This document shows, in pieces, positions 17,845 through 26,538 of a stretch of 64,000 bases of DNA. The stretch is from a bacterium YEK0313 (GTDB lineage Bacteria > Pseudomonadota > Alphaproteobacteria > Rhizobiales > Phreatobacteraceae), in NCBI GenBank assembly GCA_000751295.2, contig CCMO02000001.1, forward strand, positions 5,424,951-5,488,950. Reading direction: 5' to 3'. The position numbers and the translations under genes are program-made. Numbering within the stretch: the first letter of the stretch is position 1; each line of letters begins with the position of its first letter. The notes under the pieces are model-generated. The model did no database searches. It saw nothing but the letters and a program-made list of their open reading frames with translations, and was not told where the DNA came from.

Positions 17845-20800
17845 GTCTGATCCTGTCGCCGATGCTGCGCGGCGCCGGCGCGAAGCTGCATCCAGGCGCC
17901 GGCGAGGGTGGAGAGGACGATGAGCACCGCGCCCGCCAGGGCGGCGAAAGGCCAGGGTTCGCGCGGCTGCGGTGCGACAGGTCTCAGCTCTTGCCCGCGG
18001 ACCGGCGCGGCGGCCGAAACATCGGATGCGCCGGCCGCATCGGAGGCCGTCGCCGTTGCCGCCGCCGGCGCCTTGCCGAAGCCGGCCGAGGCCATCTCCG
18101 CCACGAAGGCGCGGGTGACCGCCTCGCCGGCGTCGGCGCCATGCGCTTCGACAAGGTCCCGCCAGCGCGCCGCGAGGTCCCGCCGCGTCTCGTCCGGCGC
18201 ATTCCAGTAGCCCTTGCGGATCGCCTCCACCATCCGCTCGATGATCTGGGCCTGCGCGGCCGGATTGTGCCTTTCGAACCAGCCGGCAAGGCCGAGGTCC
18301 CGGCTGTCGCGCACGAAGGTGTCGTGAACCTGCTGCCACTGGTCCGGTCGGACCGTGGCGGGGTCCGCCACCTGCCAGCCCCAGAGATTGTTGATCGTCT
18401 TGGCGATCTCCACCGTGCCCGCATAGCCCTCCTGCTTGAGGCCGGCGATCCATTGGGGGTTCAGCGTACGGGCGCGCATCTCGTCGGCCAGGAACCGGCC
18501 GGCCGCGATGATCCGCGACGACGGATCGCGCAGGTCGGCAATATGGAGCTGGGGGCTCCGGCCATCGAGATGGCGCACGGCGAGCGCCAGGCCGCCGAGA
18601 TATTCGAAGGGGTGGTCGGTGGAGAGCACGCCGTGGAGCCGCGAGGAGCGGGACAGCACCGCGCCCTGAACACCGCGCAGATTTTCGGCGAAGACATTGG
18701 CGCCCGCGGCAACGCCCCAATGGCGACCGCCATAGGCATATTGCAGGCGGGCGAGATAGGCCTCCGCCAGCGGCGTTTCGCTCTGCCAGGACGTGGACCT
18801 GAGGGTCTGTTCCGGCAGGCCGGTGCCGTAATCCGCCGGCGCATTGCCGAAGATCCGCAGCGCGGCAAGCTCGGCCGCGCGCTGCGGCGTCTCGCCGGCC
18901 TGAACGAGCCTTGCGGCGATCCGCCGGCTGTTGCGCGCCACCGGATTGTCCGGCTCGTCCAGCGCCGCGACCTTTTCGATGGCACCGGCCAGAAGCCGGA
19001 CGAAGCCGTCGAACTGATCACGGTAGACGCTGGTCATCTGCAGTACGATGTCGATGCGCGGGCGGCCGAGTTCGGCGCGCGGCACGACGTCGATCGCGAC
19101 GAGACGCCCGGCGGCGTTCCAGGCCGGCCGCAGCCCGAGCGCATGCATCACCTGGCTCTCGACGACGCCGAGATGGCGCATGGTTTCCCCCGACCACAGA
19201 CTGAAGGCGAGCTTGTCCGGAAAGGCGCCGCCATGGGCCGCACGATGGGCCTCCAGCAATTGGCGGAACGCCGCCTCGCCGGCCTCGTGGGCGGCGCGGG
19301 TCGGCACTTTGTCCGGCTCGAACGCGAAGAGGTTGCGGCCGCTCGGCACATCGGGATTGCGCACAGGGTCGCCGCCGGACCCCGGCGCGACGAACCCGCC
19401 GGCAAGGCCGCGCAGCAGCGCCTCCTGTTCGCCCGTCTCGCAAAGATGCCGGTCGAGCGCGACCGCCCTTTCCAGCATGGCGCGCAGGGCCGGATCGGCG
19501 ATGTCCGACACCGGCGCGCCGCCGCGCAGATGGCGTTCGAGAAGCCGATAGGGAGCGGACCGGGCCAACGCCCCGGCATCGCCGGCCGGAACCTCGTCCG
19601 GATCGGCGCCGGCCGCGGCGTAGAACGGCCGGCCGAGCTGCTGCATGATCGTCGACAGCCGGTGCTCGGGCGCCGCCGCGGCGCCGAACGTATGAAGGCC
19701 GAGCGGCATGGCGTGGCCGGCGAGCGCGTGCAGGTGATCGTGAAGCGCGGCGAGGAAGCCCGAAAAGTCGCGGGCGACGGCGTCATCTGTCCAGGCCATG
19801 TCGCGGGCGAGGCCGCTCGCCGCCACGAGCCGGCGGATCTCGGCGCCGGTCCGCTCGCGCACCGCGCCCTCCTCCAGCTGCGCATATTCGTGGATCTTGG
19901 CGTGCAGATCGCTCAGCTCGCCATAGAGCCCGGCCGGCGCGAAGGGCGGCGTCTGATGGCTGATCGTGACTGCGCGGCCCCGGCGCCGCGCCTGGATCGC
20001 CTCCGCCACATTGTCCTGGATATAGGGATAGAAGACCGGCAGGTCGCCGACGGCGAGCCAGGGATAGTCGTCCGCGGCGAGCCCCCGGTCCTTGCCGGGT
20101 GTCCATTCCTGCGTGCCATGCGTGCCGAAATGGATGAGCGCGTCGGCGCCGAGCCCGTCGCGGAGATGGAGATAGGCCGCAAGGTACCAATGGTTCGGCG
20201 GCTCCCGGGTGTCGTGGTAGCCGGCGCCGGCGCGGTCGCCGCGCGGCAGCTGCGGCAGGATCGCGAGCTTGCCGAGCAGCAGGCGCGGGATGACGAAATG
20301 TTTCTCGCCTGCGACATCGAGTACGCCGCCAGCCTGATCCGGCTCGCCCCAGCGCTCAAGGAGCTCCTGCCGGCGCTCCGCCGGCAAGGCGTCGAGGAAG
20401 GCGCGGTAGCGCGCGACCGGCACCGTCCCGGCCAGACCGTCGCGCACGAGGGAGGCCAGGCGCCCGGGCTCGCGGAGCGCGGCCAGCATGGACTGCACCG
20501 CCGTGACGAGCTCGGCTTCACCGCGTGCCGGCACGTCGTAGCCAGCCTGGGCAAGGGCCGCAGTCAGCCGCTCGAGGCTGCGCGGAACGTTGAGATGCGA
20601 CGCGGACAGGTTTTGCCCCCCGGGCGGGTAGTTCCAGATCAGCAGCGCCAGCCGCTTCTCTCCCGCCGGCTTGCGGCGCAGTGCCGCGAGGCGAGCGACC
20701 TTGGCGAGGAGAGCCTCGATCTGGCTCGGGATCGGAACCGGCTCGCCGTTCTCGACCGCGTCGATCACCATCGGATCGCTCACGCCCCAGGCTTCCGGCA

Positions 20801-21743
20801 TGGCGAGGAACGGGGCGACCAGCCGTTGGGCGATGCCGGTTTGCGACCGCCGCCAATGGGCGATGCCGCCCTCGCGATAGCTGACGGCCTGGATGACGGG
20901 AACGTCCAGCGCCAGGAACTCCGCGGCCCGGGCCGGTCCGTTCTGGAGGTGGGTTGCGATCAGCAGCACGTCCGGCCGCGCCGGACCGATCTGGCCGTTG
21001 AGCGCGTCCGGCCCGGCATCGCTGGTCCAGAACACGAGCGGCATGATGCCGTGCGCCTCGGCGCCGGCGACCAGCGCGTCGACGACGCGGGTCTCCATGC
21101 CGGCCACGGCACCGCGATGAATGGCGATCGCAAGACGCGGAGCGCCGGCCGGCCAGCGGGTTTCCCCCCAGCGCAGATATTCGGCGAGCGAGGCGAAAGG
21201 CCCTGGCGCCGCCGGATGATGGAAACCGGCCGCCGGCAGCGGCACGGGTGCCGGTATCGCCGCTGGGCTGCCGCCCTGGCCGAGGGCGGCCGCATAGGCG
21301 AAGAAGGCGGCAAGATTGGCCTCGCCGCCGGCCGCATAATAAGCGATCAGGCGCCGCGCGTGCTGCGGCGGCAGATTGCCGAAGGCCGGCTCGCCGCCGC
21401 CGACGCGGATCCAGGGCGTGCGGCTGGCGCGCAGCGCTTCGCCGATACGGGCATCGACGGCGGCGACGTCGTTCGGGCGCGGCGTGTCGACGACGATCAG
21501 GCCGGCGCCCTCGACCAGGGCGGCCGGCGGCTCCGCGGTGGTTTCCACATAGGCCCGCTCCAGCGCGAGCCCGGCCGTCCGGGCCAGCTGCTCCAGCCGG
21601 TCGAGCCGGCCCGGCAGGACGAAGTCGACCGTCACGACCCGCACGATGCGACCTCGCCCCGCAGCCTCCCCGGCCAGCGCGGTCGCAGCGAGATCCGGCC
21701 CCGGCATGGCCATGGCGAGAACGAGCAGGACGAGCCAGCGCAT
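17841..21743 (-). CDS. Exported, membrane-anchored CobN-like chelatase (HmuS-like)
   Basis: 1300 residues. MRWLVLLVLAMAMPGPDLAATALAGEA minus its last residues is a cleavable signal peptide, absent from true cytoplasmic CobN. The body is a CobN/magnesium-chelatase H domain with the core motif HFGTHGTQEWTPGK near 531-545, NFAFEPDKVPTRAAHEAG-type segments and TSVYRDQFDGFVRLL. The C-terminus has a Pro/Ala-rich linker and one helix (FAALAGAVLIVLSTLAGAW, about 1265-1285) before a basic tail. The protein should therefore sit in the periplasm, anchored in the inner membrane. It lies 2 bp after a TonB receptor and overlaps an ExbB-like gene. This layout matches Bacteroides HmuS, linked to removal of iron from haem. 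Cobalt insertion for B12 is unlikely: no CobS/CobT and wrong compartment. Confidence 0.85.
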   Translation of the reverse strand: MRWLVLLVLAMAMPGPDLAATALAGEAAGRGRIVRVVTVDFVLPGRLDRLEQLARTAGLALERAYVETTAEPPAALVEGAGLIVVDTPRPNDVAAVDARIGEALRASRTPWIRVGGGEPAFGNLPPQHARRLIAYYAAGGEANLAAFFAYAAALGQGGSPAAIPAPVPLPAAGFHHPAAPGPFASLAEYLRWGETRWPAGAPRLAIAIHRGAVAGMETRVVDALVAGAEAHGIMPLVFWTSDAGPDALNGQIGPARPDVLLIATHLQNGPARAAEFLALDVPVIQAVSYREGGIAHWRRSQTGIAQRLVAPFLAMPEAWGVSDPMVIDAVENGEPVPIPSQIEALLAKVARLAALRRKPAGEKRLALLIWNYPPGGQNLSASHLNVPRSLERLTAALAQAGYDVPARGEAELVTAVQSMLAALREPGRLASLVRDGLAGTVPVARYRAFLDALPAERRQELLERWGEPDQAGGVLDVAGEKHFVIPRLLLGKLAILPQLPRGDRAGAGYHDTREPPNHWYLAAYLHLRDGLGADALIHFGTHGTQEWTPGKDRGLAADDYPWLAVGDLPVFYPYIQDNVAEAIQARRRGRAVTISHQTPPFAPAGLYGELSDLHAKIHEYAQLEEGAVRERTGAEIRRLVAASGLARDMAWTDDAVARDFSGFLAALHDHLHALAGHAMPLGLHTFGAAAAPEHRLSTIMQQLGRPFYAAAGADPDEVPAGDAGALARSAPYRLLERHLRGGAPVSDIADPALRAMLERAVALDRHLCETGEQEALLRGLAGGFVAPGSGGDPVRNPDVPSGRNLFAFEPDKVPTRAAHEAGEAAFRQLLEAHRAAHGGAFPDKLAFSLWSGETMRHLGVVESQVMHALGLRPAWNAAGRLVAIDVVPRAELGRPRIDIVLQMTSVYRDQFDGFVRLLAGAIEKVAALDEPDNPVARNSRRIAARLVQAGETPQRAAELAALRIFGNAPADYGTGLPEQTLRSTSWQSETPLAEAYLARLQYAYGGRHWGVAAGANVFAENLRGVQGAVLSRSSRLHGVLSTDHPFEYLGGLALAVRHLDGRSPQLHIADLRDPSSRIIAAGRFLADEMRARTLNPQWIAGLKQEGYAGTVEIAKTINNLWGWQVADPATVRPDQWQQVHDTFVRDSRDLGLAGWFERHNPAAQAQIIERMVEAIRKGYWNAPDETRRDLAARWRDLVEAHGADAGEAVTRAFVAEMASAGFGKAPAAATATASDAAGASDVSAAAPVRGQELRPVAPQPREPWPFAALAGAVLIVLSTLAGAWMQLRAGAAQHRRQDQT

Positions 21744-21745
21744 GG

Positions 21746-24001
21746 TCAGAACCGCACCGTCATGCCGGCATGGACGGCACGGCCCTCTCCCGGCCGCACC
21801 TGCGGCGAGGTCGCGCGCACGATGGCCGGCCCCTGCTGCGTTGCCGGCACGGTGGGCGTCACCGAGAATTCCGAAACATAGGCGGTATTGCCGAGATTGC
21901 GGCCCTCGACGAAGACCGACCAGCGGCCATCCGGCGACTTCCAGCCGACCTTCGCGCCGAAAAGCGCATAGGCCGGTACGACGAAGGCCGGTCCGCCGGA
22001 ACCGTCGAAGGTGGCGTTGCGCGCGCTCTGGTAGCGGACGTTGACCGACCCGTAGATCCCGGACGGATGCTCGTAGCCGAGCTCGCCGAACACCGAATGG
22101 GTCGGGATCACCGGCATGCGGCGGTTGCCGAAGCGCGGATCGTTGTCGAAGCGAAAATCGGCATAGGTCCAGGTGCCGTTGGCGAAGATCCGGTCGCCGC
22201 TGACGAAGCTGTCGACCAGCGGCACGGTGCGCAGCCCCAGTTCGATGCCGTTGTGAATGGTGCGATCGGCATTGAAGGCGATCGTCGTGGTGCAGGCCGG
22301 GCTGATCTCCGTGGCGCAACGGGTGAGGATCTCGTTGCTGAGCCGCATGTGGTAGAAGGTAACGTCATATTTGAACCTGTCCCAGCCGCCGCGAAAGCCG
22401 GCCTCCCAGGTCCAGGCCGTCTGCGGCCTGACTGCCGGCAGCGCCCGGCCGGTACGGCTCTGCGCCTCCAGGACATTGCTGAGATCGGCGCCGCTCGGCA
22501 CTTCGAAGCTGCGCGTGACATTGGCGAAGACGAAATGGTTCTGCCGATATTCCCAGTTCACACCGAATTTCGGATTCAGCGCCTGGTACTGCCGGTCATA
22601 GTTCAGCAGGGTATCGAGACGGCCGGGCTGAGGCCCGCCGGGAGCTCCAGGCCCGAGCGCCGGCACGGCGCCGCCGCGATAATGGTCGTTCAGCACGCGG
22701 GTCGTGTGGACGGCCTGCAACCCGGAGAACAGCCGCAGGCCCGGGGCAACTTCGACGGCGCCCTCGCCATAACCTTCCACCAGCCACGAGCCGAAGCCCC
22801 AATCGAAGATCGGGCGTGCGCGCGCCGTGCCGGCATTGGTGTGCTGGAAGCGGTTGAAATCGCCTGACGTGTAGCCGGCGCGGATGCCGCCGACGATTTC
22901 CGCCGGCAGTCCGGCGAGGGTGGTGCGGTGCTCGACGCGCCCCGACACGCCGGCCTCGCGCCAACCATAGGCAATGATGCCGGCAAAAGGCGACGGCAGA
23001 TGGTCGAGCGCGGTGTTGAGCACATAGGCGCCGAACTCATAGGTCGTATTGTCGCGCCGCACGACCGTCCGGTTGGCCAGGCGCTGATAGGTGAAATTCA
23101 GCCTCTCGTTGAAGAGATAGGAGTTGGGCGGCGCGACCTGCCGCTGGGCATGCAGCCGGTTCAGCGGGATGGGCTCGGCAAGATCCCGGTCGGTCCGCCC
23201 GGCGGCGAAGAAGGTGCGCGATTCCACCTCCTCGGTCGGCCGCCAGCCGATATTGCCGCTGAACCGGTAGTTCTGTTCGCCGGTATGCTGGCGGAAGCCG
23301 TCCGAGCGGAACAGGTTGCCCTGGAAGTACCAGTCGAGATTGTCGCGCGCGCCGCCATGCTCGATCTGGGTCTGGAGCGTGCCGAAGCTGCCGCCCATCA
23401 CGGATATCGCATTGCCGGGCGCCGACCGCCCGGTCCTGGACACGAAGTTCAGCGCGCCGCCGGTGGCGATAGCGCCGTAGCGCAGGCTGTTGCCGCCGCG
23501 ATAGACCTCCACATAGTCGGTCGCCGGGAGATCAAGCAGCGGATTGGTGAAGCCGGCCTCGGTCCGCCCGAGCGGGAAGCCGTCGAGATAGGCGCGGATG
23601 CCGCGGCCATTGCGCGAGCCTTCGGTGGCGATGTCGCTGCCGCGCATGGAAATGAAATTGCCGTTGTCGGACAGATGCACGCCCGGCGTGCCGGTCAGGA
23701 TGTCGGCGAGATCGGCCTTCTTGCCGGGCCGCGACTGGGTCGCCGAGACCTCCGTTTCCGCGCCGGGGCGGCGGTTGAAGCGCTCCTGCTGGGCCGAAAA
23801 GGCCGGCGGGTTGGCGCCTTCCCCACGCTCGCGCCCACCGCGCGGGGCCTCGACCTCGATCGTCTCCAGAAGCACGGTGCCGGCGGGACCGTTTTCCGCG
23901 CGCAGGTCGCCCGCGCCCAGCAGGCACGCGGCCATGGCTGCCAGCGAGCAGCGATTCCGGAAACGGGCGGCGATCTTCGGATCCGGTTCTGCACGTGTCA
24001 T
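21746..24001 (-). CDS. TonB-dependent receptor of a CobN-like (haem/tetrapyrrole) uptake operon
   Basis: About 751 residues from ATG 24001; ATG 24031 would add ten. The later start is favoured because an AT-rich palindrome begins 5 bp upstream of 24031, leaving no room for a leader, and GGA precedes 24001. The signal peptide is LAAMAACLLGAGDLRA and the TonB box region ETIEVEAPRGG. Plug motifs are VSATQSRPGKKADLADILTGTPGVHL, ISMRGSDIATEGSRNGRGIRAYLDG and DYVEVYRGGNSLRYGAIATGGALNFVSR, each trimmed by the family's usual variation. The barrel ends in HAGMTVRF. Its stop lies two bases before the start of the CobN-like gene. The ligand is inferred to be haem or another metal-tetrapyrrole from the operon content. 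Confidence 0.92.
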   Translation of the reverse strand: MTRAEPDPKIAARFRNRCSLAAMAACLLGAGDLRAENGPAGTVLLETIEVEAPRGGRERGEGANPPAFSAQQERFNRRPGAETEVSATQSRPGKKADLADILTGTPGVHLSDNGNFISMRGSDIATEGSRNGRGIRAYLDGFPLGRTEAGFTNPLLDLPATDYVEVYRGGNSLRYGAIATGGALNFVSRTGRSAPGNAISVMGGSFGTLQTQIEHGGARDNLDWYFQGNLFRSDGFRQHTGEQNYRFSGNIGWRPTEEVESRTFFAAGRTDRDLAEPIPLNRLHAQRQVAPPNSYLFNERLNFTYQRLANRTVVRRDNTTYEFGAYVLNTALDHLPSPFAGIIAYGWREAGVSGRVEHRTTLAGLPAEIVGGIRAGYTSGDFNRFQHTNAGTARARPIFDWGFGSWLVEGYGEGAVEVAPGLRLFSGLQAVHTTRVLNDHYRGGAVPALGPGAPGGPQPGRLDTLLNYDRQYQALNPKFGVNWEYRQNHFVFANVTRSFEVPSGADLSNVLEAQSRTGRALPAVRPQTAWTWEAGFRGGWDRFKYDVTFYHMRLSNEILTRCATEISPACTTTIAFNADRTIHNGIELGLRTVPLVDSFVSGDRIFANGTWTYADFRFDNDPRFGNRRMPVIPTHSVFGELGYEHPSGIYGSVNVRYQSARNATFDGSGGPAFVVPAYALFGAKVGWKSPDGRWSVFVEGRNLGNTAYVSEFSVTPTVPATQQGPAIVRATSPQVRPGEGRAVHAGMTVRF

Positions 24002-24035
24002 CGAAACATTCCAGGGCTTGCCTTTGGCCATTTCT

Positions 24036-24053
24036 GTAATTGTATAACATTAC
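24036..24053 (-). promoter_or_regulatory. Fur/Zur-like palindrome in front of the CobN-type uptake operon
   Basis: GTAAT (24036-24040) and ATTAC (24049-24053) flank TGTATAAC, an AT-rich near-perfect dyad in otherwise GC-rich DNA. The centre resembles the ATGTTATA-type half-sites of alphaproteobacterial Zur and Fur-family operators. It lies 35-52 bp before the chosen start of the TonB receptor, so metal-dependent repression of the operon is likely. Whether the metal is iron or zinc is not decidable by eye. Confidence 0.5.
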
Positions 24054-24072
24054 ATTTACAAGGCGACAGCCG

Positions 24073-24261
24073 GTTCGCGACGCGGCGCTGTGGATAGCCG
24101 AGCCGGACGGCGGACGCGACGCAGACGATGATTGCTGCCATCGCCGGGCCAGGAACGGCCGCATCGTCGAGATCAAGTCGTCGCTGATCCTGCAGCCCGG
24201 TCCGGCCGCGCTGACGGACGGGCTCGATGCGATCGTCGCGGCCCTCGACAAGACCGGCTGA
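24073..24261 (+). pseudogene. Possible gene remnant: C-terminal end of a class-III-aminotransferase-like protein
   Basis: A short frame ending at TGA 24259-24261 encodes GRIVEIKSSLILQPGPAAL then TDGLDAIVAALDKTG. This looks like the closing strand and helix of a class III aminotransferase (...LILQPPL..t...ld.ivdaLd.al). Upstream of it the frame turns into unrelated Asp/Cys/His/Arg-rich sequence, and there is no start or ribosome site. I read it as a decayed or rearranged fragment. The match rests on about 30 residues and could be chance. Confidence 0.25.
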
Positions 24262-24315
24262 GCCTGCCTCCGCCACGCAACGCGTGCGCTTCCGGACCAC
24301 GGGCGCCGGGCCGGC

Positions 24316-24523
24316 TCACGCTTCACTCACGCACGGCTCAGTCGCGCGCCTGCCGGCCGCAGCCCTCCCGCCGCGGCCGGCAGGCGCGCGAACAGGTCCG
24401 GCTCGAGCGGATCGGCGGCATCAGCCGTAGCCCACCTGCCGGTCGCCGCTCCGGCTGCCGGCTGCGCCGACCATACAACCGATGGAACGGATCGGTCCGG
24501 ACCATTTCACGCTCCACTCACGC
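24316..24523 (+). repeat. Segment bracketed by a 17-bp direct repeat
   Basis: TCACGCTTCACTCACGC at 24316-24332 recurs at 24507-24523 with a single C-for-T change. The 174 bp between the copies contain the 19-bp stem hairpin. The arrangement could be a small duplicated or mobile segment, or two copies of a protein-binding site ahead of the protease cluster. Confidence 0.5.
24342..24391. repeat. Perfect 19-bp inverted repeat (strong hairpin)
   Basis: Arms 24342-24360 and 24373-24391 are exact reverse complements (left arm begins TCGCGCGCC, right arm ends GGCGCGCGA) around a 12-base loop. No T-run follows, so it is not a standard terminator. It lies between two copies of a 17-bp direct repeat. 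Confidence 0.75.
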
Positions 24524-24744
24524 GGCCATCTGTAACAGCGAGCCTGGGTTTGCTGCAGGTCCTCGGCGGGGGATGTGCGGCACTCCCCGGCAGGCTGGCG
24601 CGCCGTTCAGGACGCCGGCCTGCCGGGGCTCACCGCGGGAACGGCTCGCCGGTCCCGCCCGCCAACACGCATCGATCTGCACGGGCAAGCCGGGGCCGTC
24701 TCCGCCGCGGCCTCACCGCGCATCCTGGACTGGGGAGAGCGACG

Positions 24745-26496
24745 ATGTCGGGCAACGGACAGGACATCATCGAGGTCGGCCTATCGCGGATCCGCCAGCC
24801 CTATGTGCTCGGCGCCGTCGTGCCGCTCGACAACCCCCATTGGAAGGGCCCCTGGGACTGTGCCGAATTCGCGTCCTGGTGCACCTACCAGGCTTATGGC
24901 CTGATCTTCGGCGCCGGCCGCGCGGCCAGGGTCGCGAAGGCCGAACCCTATTCCGGCCATTGGTACAGCGAAGCGCAGACGCGGGGCCGCGTCATTGCCT
25001 GGAAGGATGCGCTCGCCGTTCCCGGCGCCCTCCTGATCCGCGCGCCGACCGCCGGCCGCATCGGCCATGTCGCGATATCGATGGGCGACCACGAGCGGAC
25101 CCTGGAGGCACGCGGCGCCGCCTTCGGCGTCGGCATTTTCAACAAGGCGGCGCAGCGCCCCTGGGGCATCGGCTGCCTGCTGCCCGGCGTCGACTACGAA
25201 ACCGACGGAACGCTGCCGCCGCCCAAGACGCGCCCGCGACGCGGGCCGAAACCGAAACCCGACCTGCCCGCCGGCTATCTCTGGCTGACGACGCCCAACC
25301 AGAAGGGCGCGGCCATCGTCGCCTTGCAGCGGGCGCTGGCCGCGGTCGGCATCGACCCCGGCCCGATCGACGGGGAGTTCGGCCCGATGACCCATGCGGC
25401 CGTGGTCGGTTTTCAGATCGTCAAGCTCCTGGAGGTCGATGGCATTGTCGGGCCGAACACCGCGGCGACGCTCGGCCTGGCCTTCCCGGTCCATCCGAGC
25501 CCGAATGACGAGGCGATCTTTGCCGCGGCGCATCGTCAGACAGGCTCCGGGCCGATCCGCCTGCCGGCCGCGGCGGGCGCGTTCGACGGCGTCATCGACA
25601 TCAACCGCAACGGCCGGATGTTCCGCGCCCGGACGGCCTCCGGCCTGTCGTTCATCGTCGGCTCCTCGACCTCCTATACCGACGACATGAATCGCGTCGG
25701 CCTGTTCCAGGGCAGCACCGCGATCACGGACAGCCTGCGCTTCGGCAGCTACAAGGCGGTCGATTTCGCCGCAGCTTTCGGCCAATGGGCGCATTTCATC
25801 GAGCCGACGCTGACCGCCGAGAGCGGCGCGCGCTTCGCCACCATCAACACCTATGACCGAGCCGCCTTCACCTTCGGTGCGCCGCAGCTCGCGGCGCATA
25901 CGCCGGAGGCCAATTTCATCCTCTATCTGAGGGCCCTGCTCGACCTGCCCGATGCCGACAAGCACTTTCCGGAACTGTCGCTGCGCACCAATGCATCGGG
26001 CCGCAGGACGGTGCATCTCGCCAATGGCCACGGGCCGGTCGATCTTGAAGAGGTGACCGTCGTCCTCAGGCCGAACGGCCGCCGCGAGCCGCAACTCGCC
26101 AGGCTGATGGCCTATCTCAACGGTTCGCCGACCGAGGTCGACGCCAACGAACTGTCCGCCGCGGCGCGGCTGATGAACTGGCTGCGCACCGATGCCAAGG
26201 CCAAGGAGCTGCAGATCGGCGTCTTCATCGACGGCGCGAAGGCGCTTCTGAAGACCGCCAAGACCAAGGTGAGCGGTTTCGACGGCAGCGACTGGCGCAC
26301 CGCGCTCTGGATCATGGACATCCGCCATCAGGGGCGGGCGAGCTACGACGAGCTGAGCGCCGCCATGGCGAGCGCCGCGCCCGAAAAGGCACTGCGCAAG
26401 CTCGGCCTTGCCCGGTTCAAGGAGCGGATCAGGACGGTGGAAGCGGCGGTCGAGCGAATGGCCGCAAGCGGCGTGATGACCGGCTTCAGGGTCTAG
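24745..26496 (+). CDS. NlpC/P60-like cysteine hydrolase with peptidoglycan-binding domain
   Basis: 583 residues from ATG 24745, preceded by GGGGAGAG. Residues 1-150 look like an NlpC/P60 papain-like fold, with probable catalytic Cys39 in GPWDCAEFASWC and His108 in GRIGHVAIS. After a Pro/Lys/Arg linker comes a PG_binding_1 domain (about 178-240: GAAIVALQRALAAVGIDPG, DGEFGPMTHAAVVGFQ, DGIVGPNTAATLG). The last 330 residues (from about 265) are unfamiliar; they contain TYDRAAFTFGAPQLAAHTPE and an all-helical end. There is no signal peptide, so export or release by lysis must be assumed if it cuts peptidoglycan. It is the first gene of a five-gene run of proteases and a STAND NTPase and could be the effector that damages the wall. 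Confidence 0.75.
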   Translation: MSGNGQDIIEVGLSRIRQPYVLGAVVPLDNPHWKGPWDCAEFASWCTYQAYGLIFGAGRAARVAKAEPYSGHWYSEAQTRGRVIAWKDALAVPGALLIRAPTAGRIGHVAISMGDHERTLEARGAAFGVGIFNKAAQRPWGIGCLLPGVDYETDGTLPPPKTRPRRGPKPKPDLPAGYLWLTTPNQKGAAIVALQRALAAVGIDPGPIDGEFGPMTHAAVVGFQIVKLLEVDGIVGPNTAATLGLAFPVHPSPNDEAIFAAAHRQTGSGPIRLPAAAGAFDGVIDINRNGRMFRARTASGLSFIVGSSTSYTDDMNRVGLFQGSTAITDSLRFGSYKAVDFAAAFGQWAHFIEPTLTAESGARFATINTYDRAAFTFGAPQLAAHTPEANFILYLRALLDLPDADKHFPELSLRTNASGRRTVHLANGHGPVDLEEVTVVLRPNGRREPQLARLMAYLNGSPTEVDANELSAAARLMNWLRTDAKAKELQIGVFIDGAKALLKTAKTKVSGFDGSDWRTALWIMDIRHQGRASYDELSAAMASAAPEKALRKLGLARFKERIRTVEAAVERMAASGVMTGFRV

Positions 26497-26538
26497 GCCG
26501 CGGGCTCTGGCTTGAAGCATCGGCAAGGGGGCGAACCG

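Larger units (their letters stand above)
24032..24744. other. Long intergenic region between the uptake operon and the protease cluster
   Basis: 713 bp without an intact gene. From left to right it holds the AT-rich metal-regulator dyad (24036-24053), a gene fragment (24073-24261), and a 17-bp imperfect direct repeat (24316-24332 and 24507-24523) that brackets a very strong hairpin (24342-24391). About 220 bp follow in which I recognise nothing except the ribosome site GGGGAGAG shortly before ATG 24745. Confidence 0.6.

Noticed and set aside
17841..21743. Annotation as cobaltochelatase subunit CobN for cobalamin synthesis
   Set aside because: The protein has a signal peptide and membrane anchor and its neighbours are uptake genes. 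No cobS, cobT or other cob genes are present.
17862..21881. 1339-codon plus-strand frame opposite the CobN-like gene
   Set aside because: Composition is that of a shadow frame and the minus strand carries an intact conserved protein with a signal peptide.
24040..24072. ATG at 24040 as start of a gene for the aminotransferase-like fragment
   Set aside because: It lies inside the metal-regulator dyad, has no ribosome site, and the sequence up to about residue 35 shows no aminotransferase similarity.
24262..24744. Possible small RNA or CRISPR-like repeat from the hairpin and direct repeats
   Set aside because: Only two copies of the direct repeat 191 bp apart and a single hairpin, with no spacer periodicity or promoter-terminator pair that supports an RNA gene.
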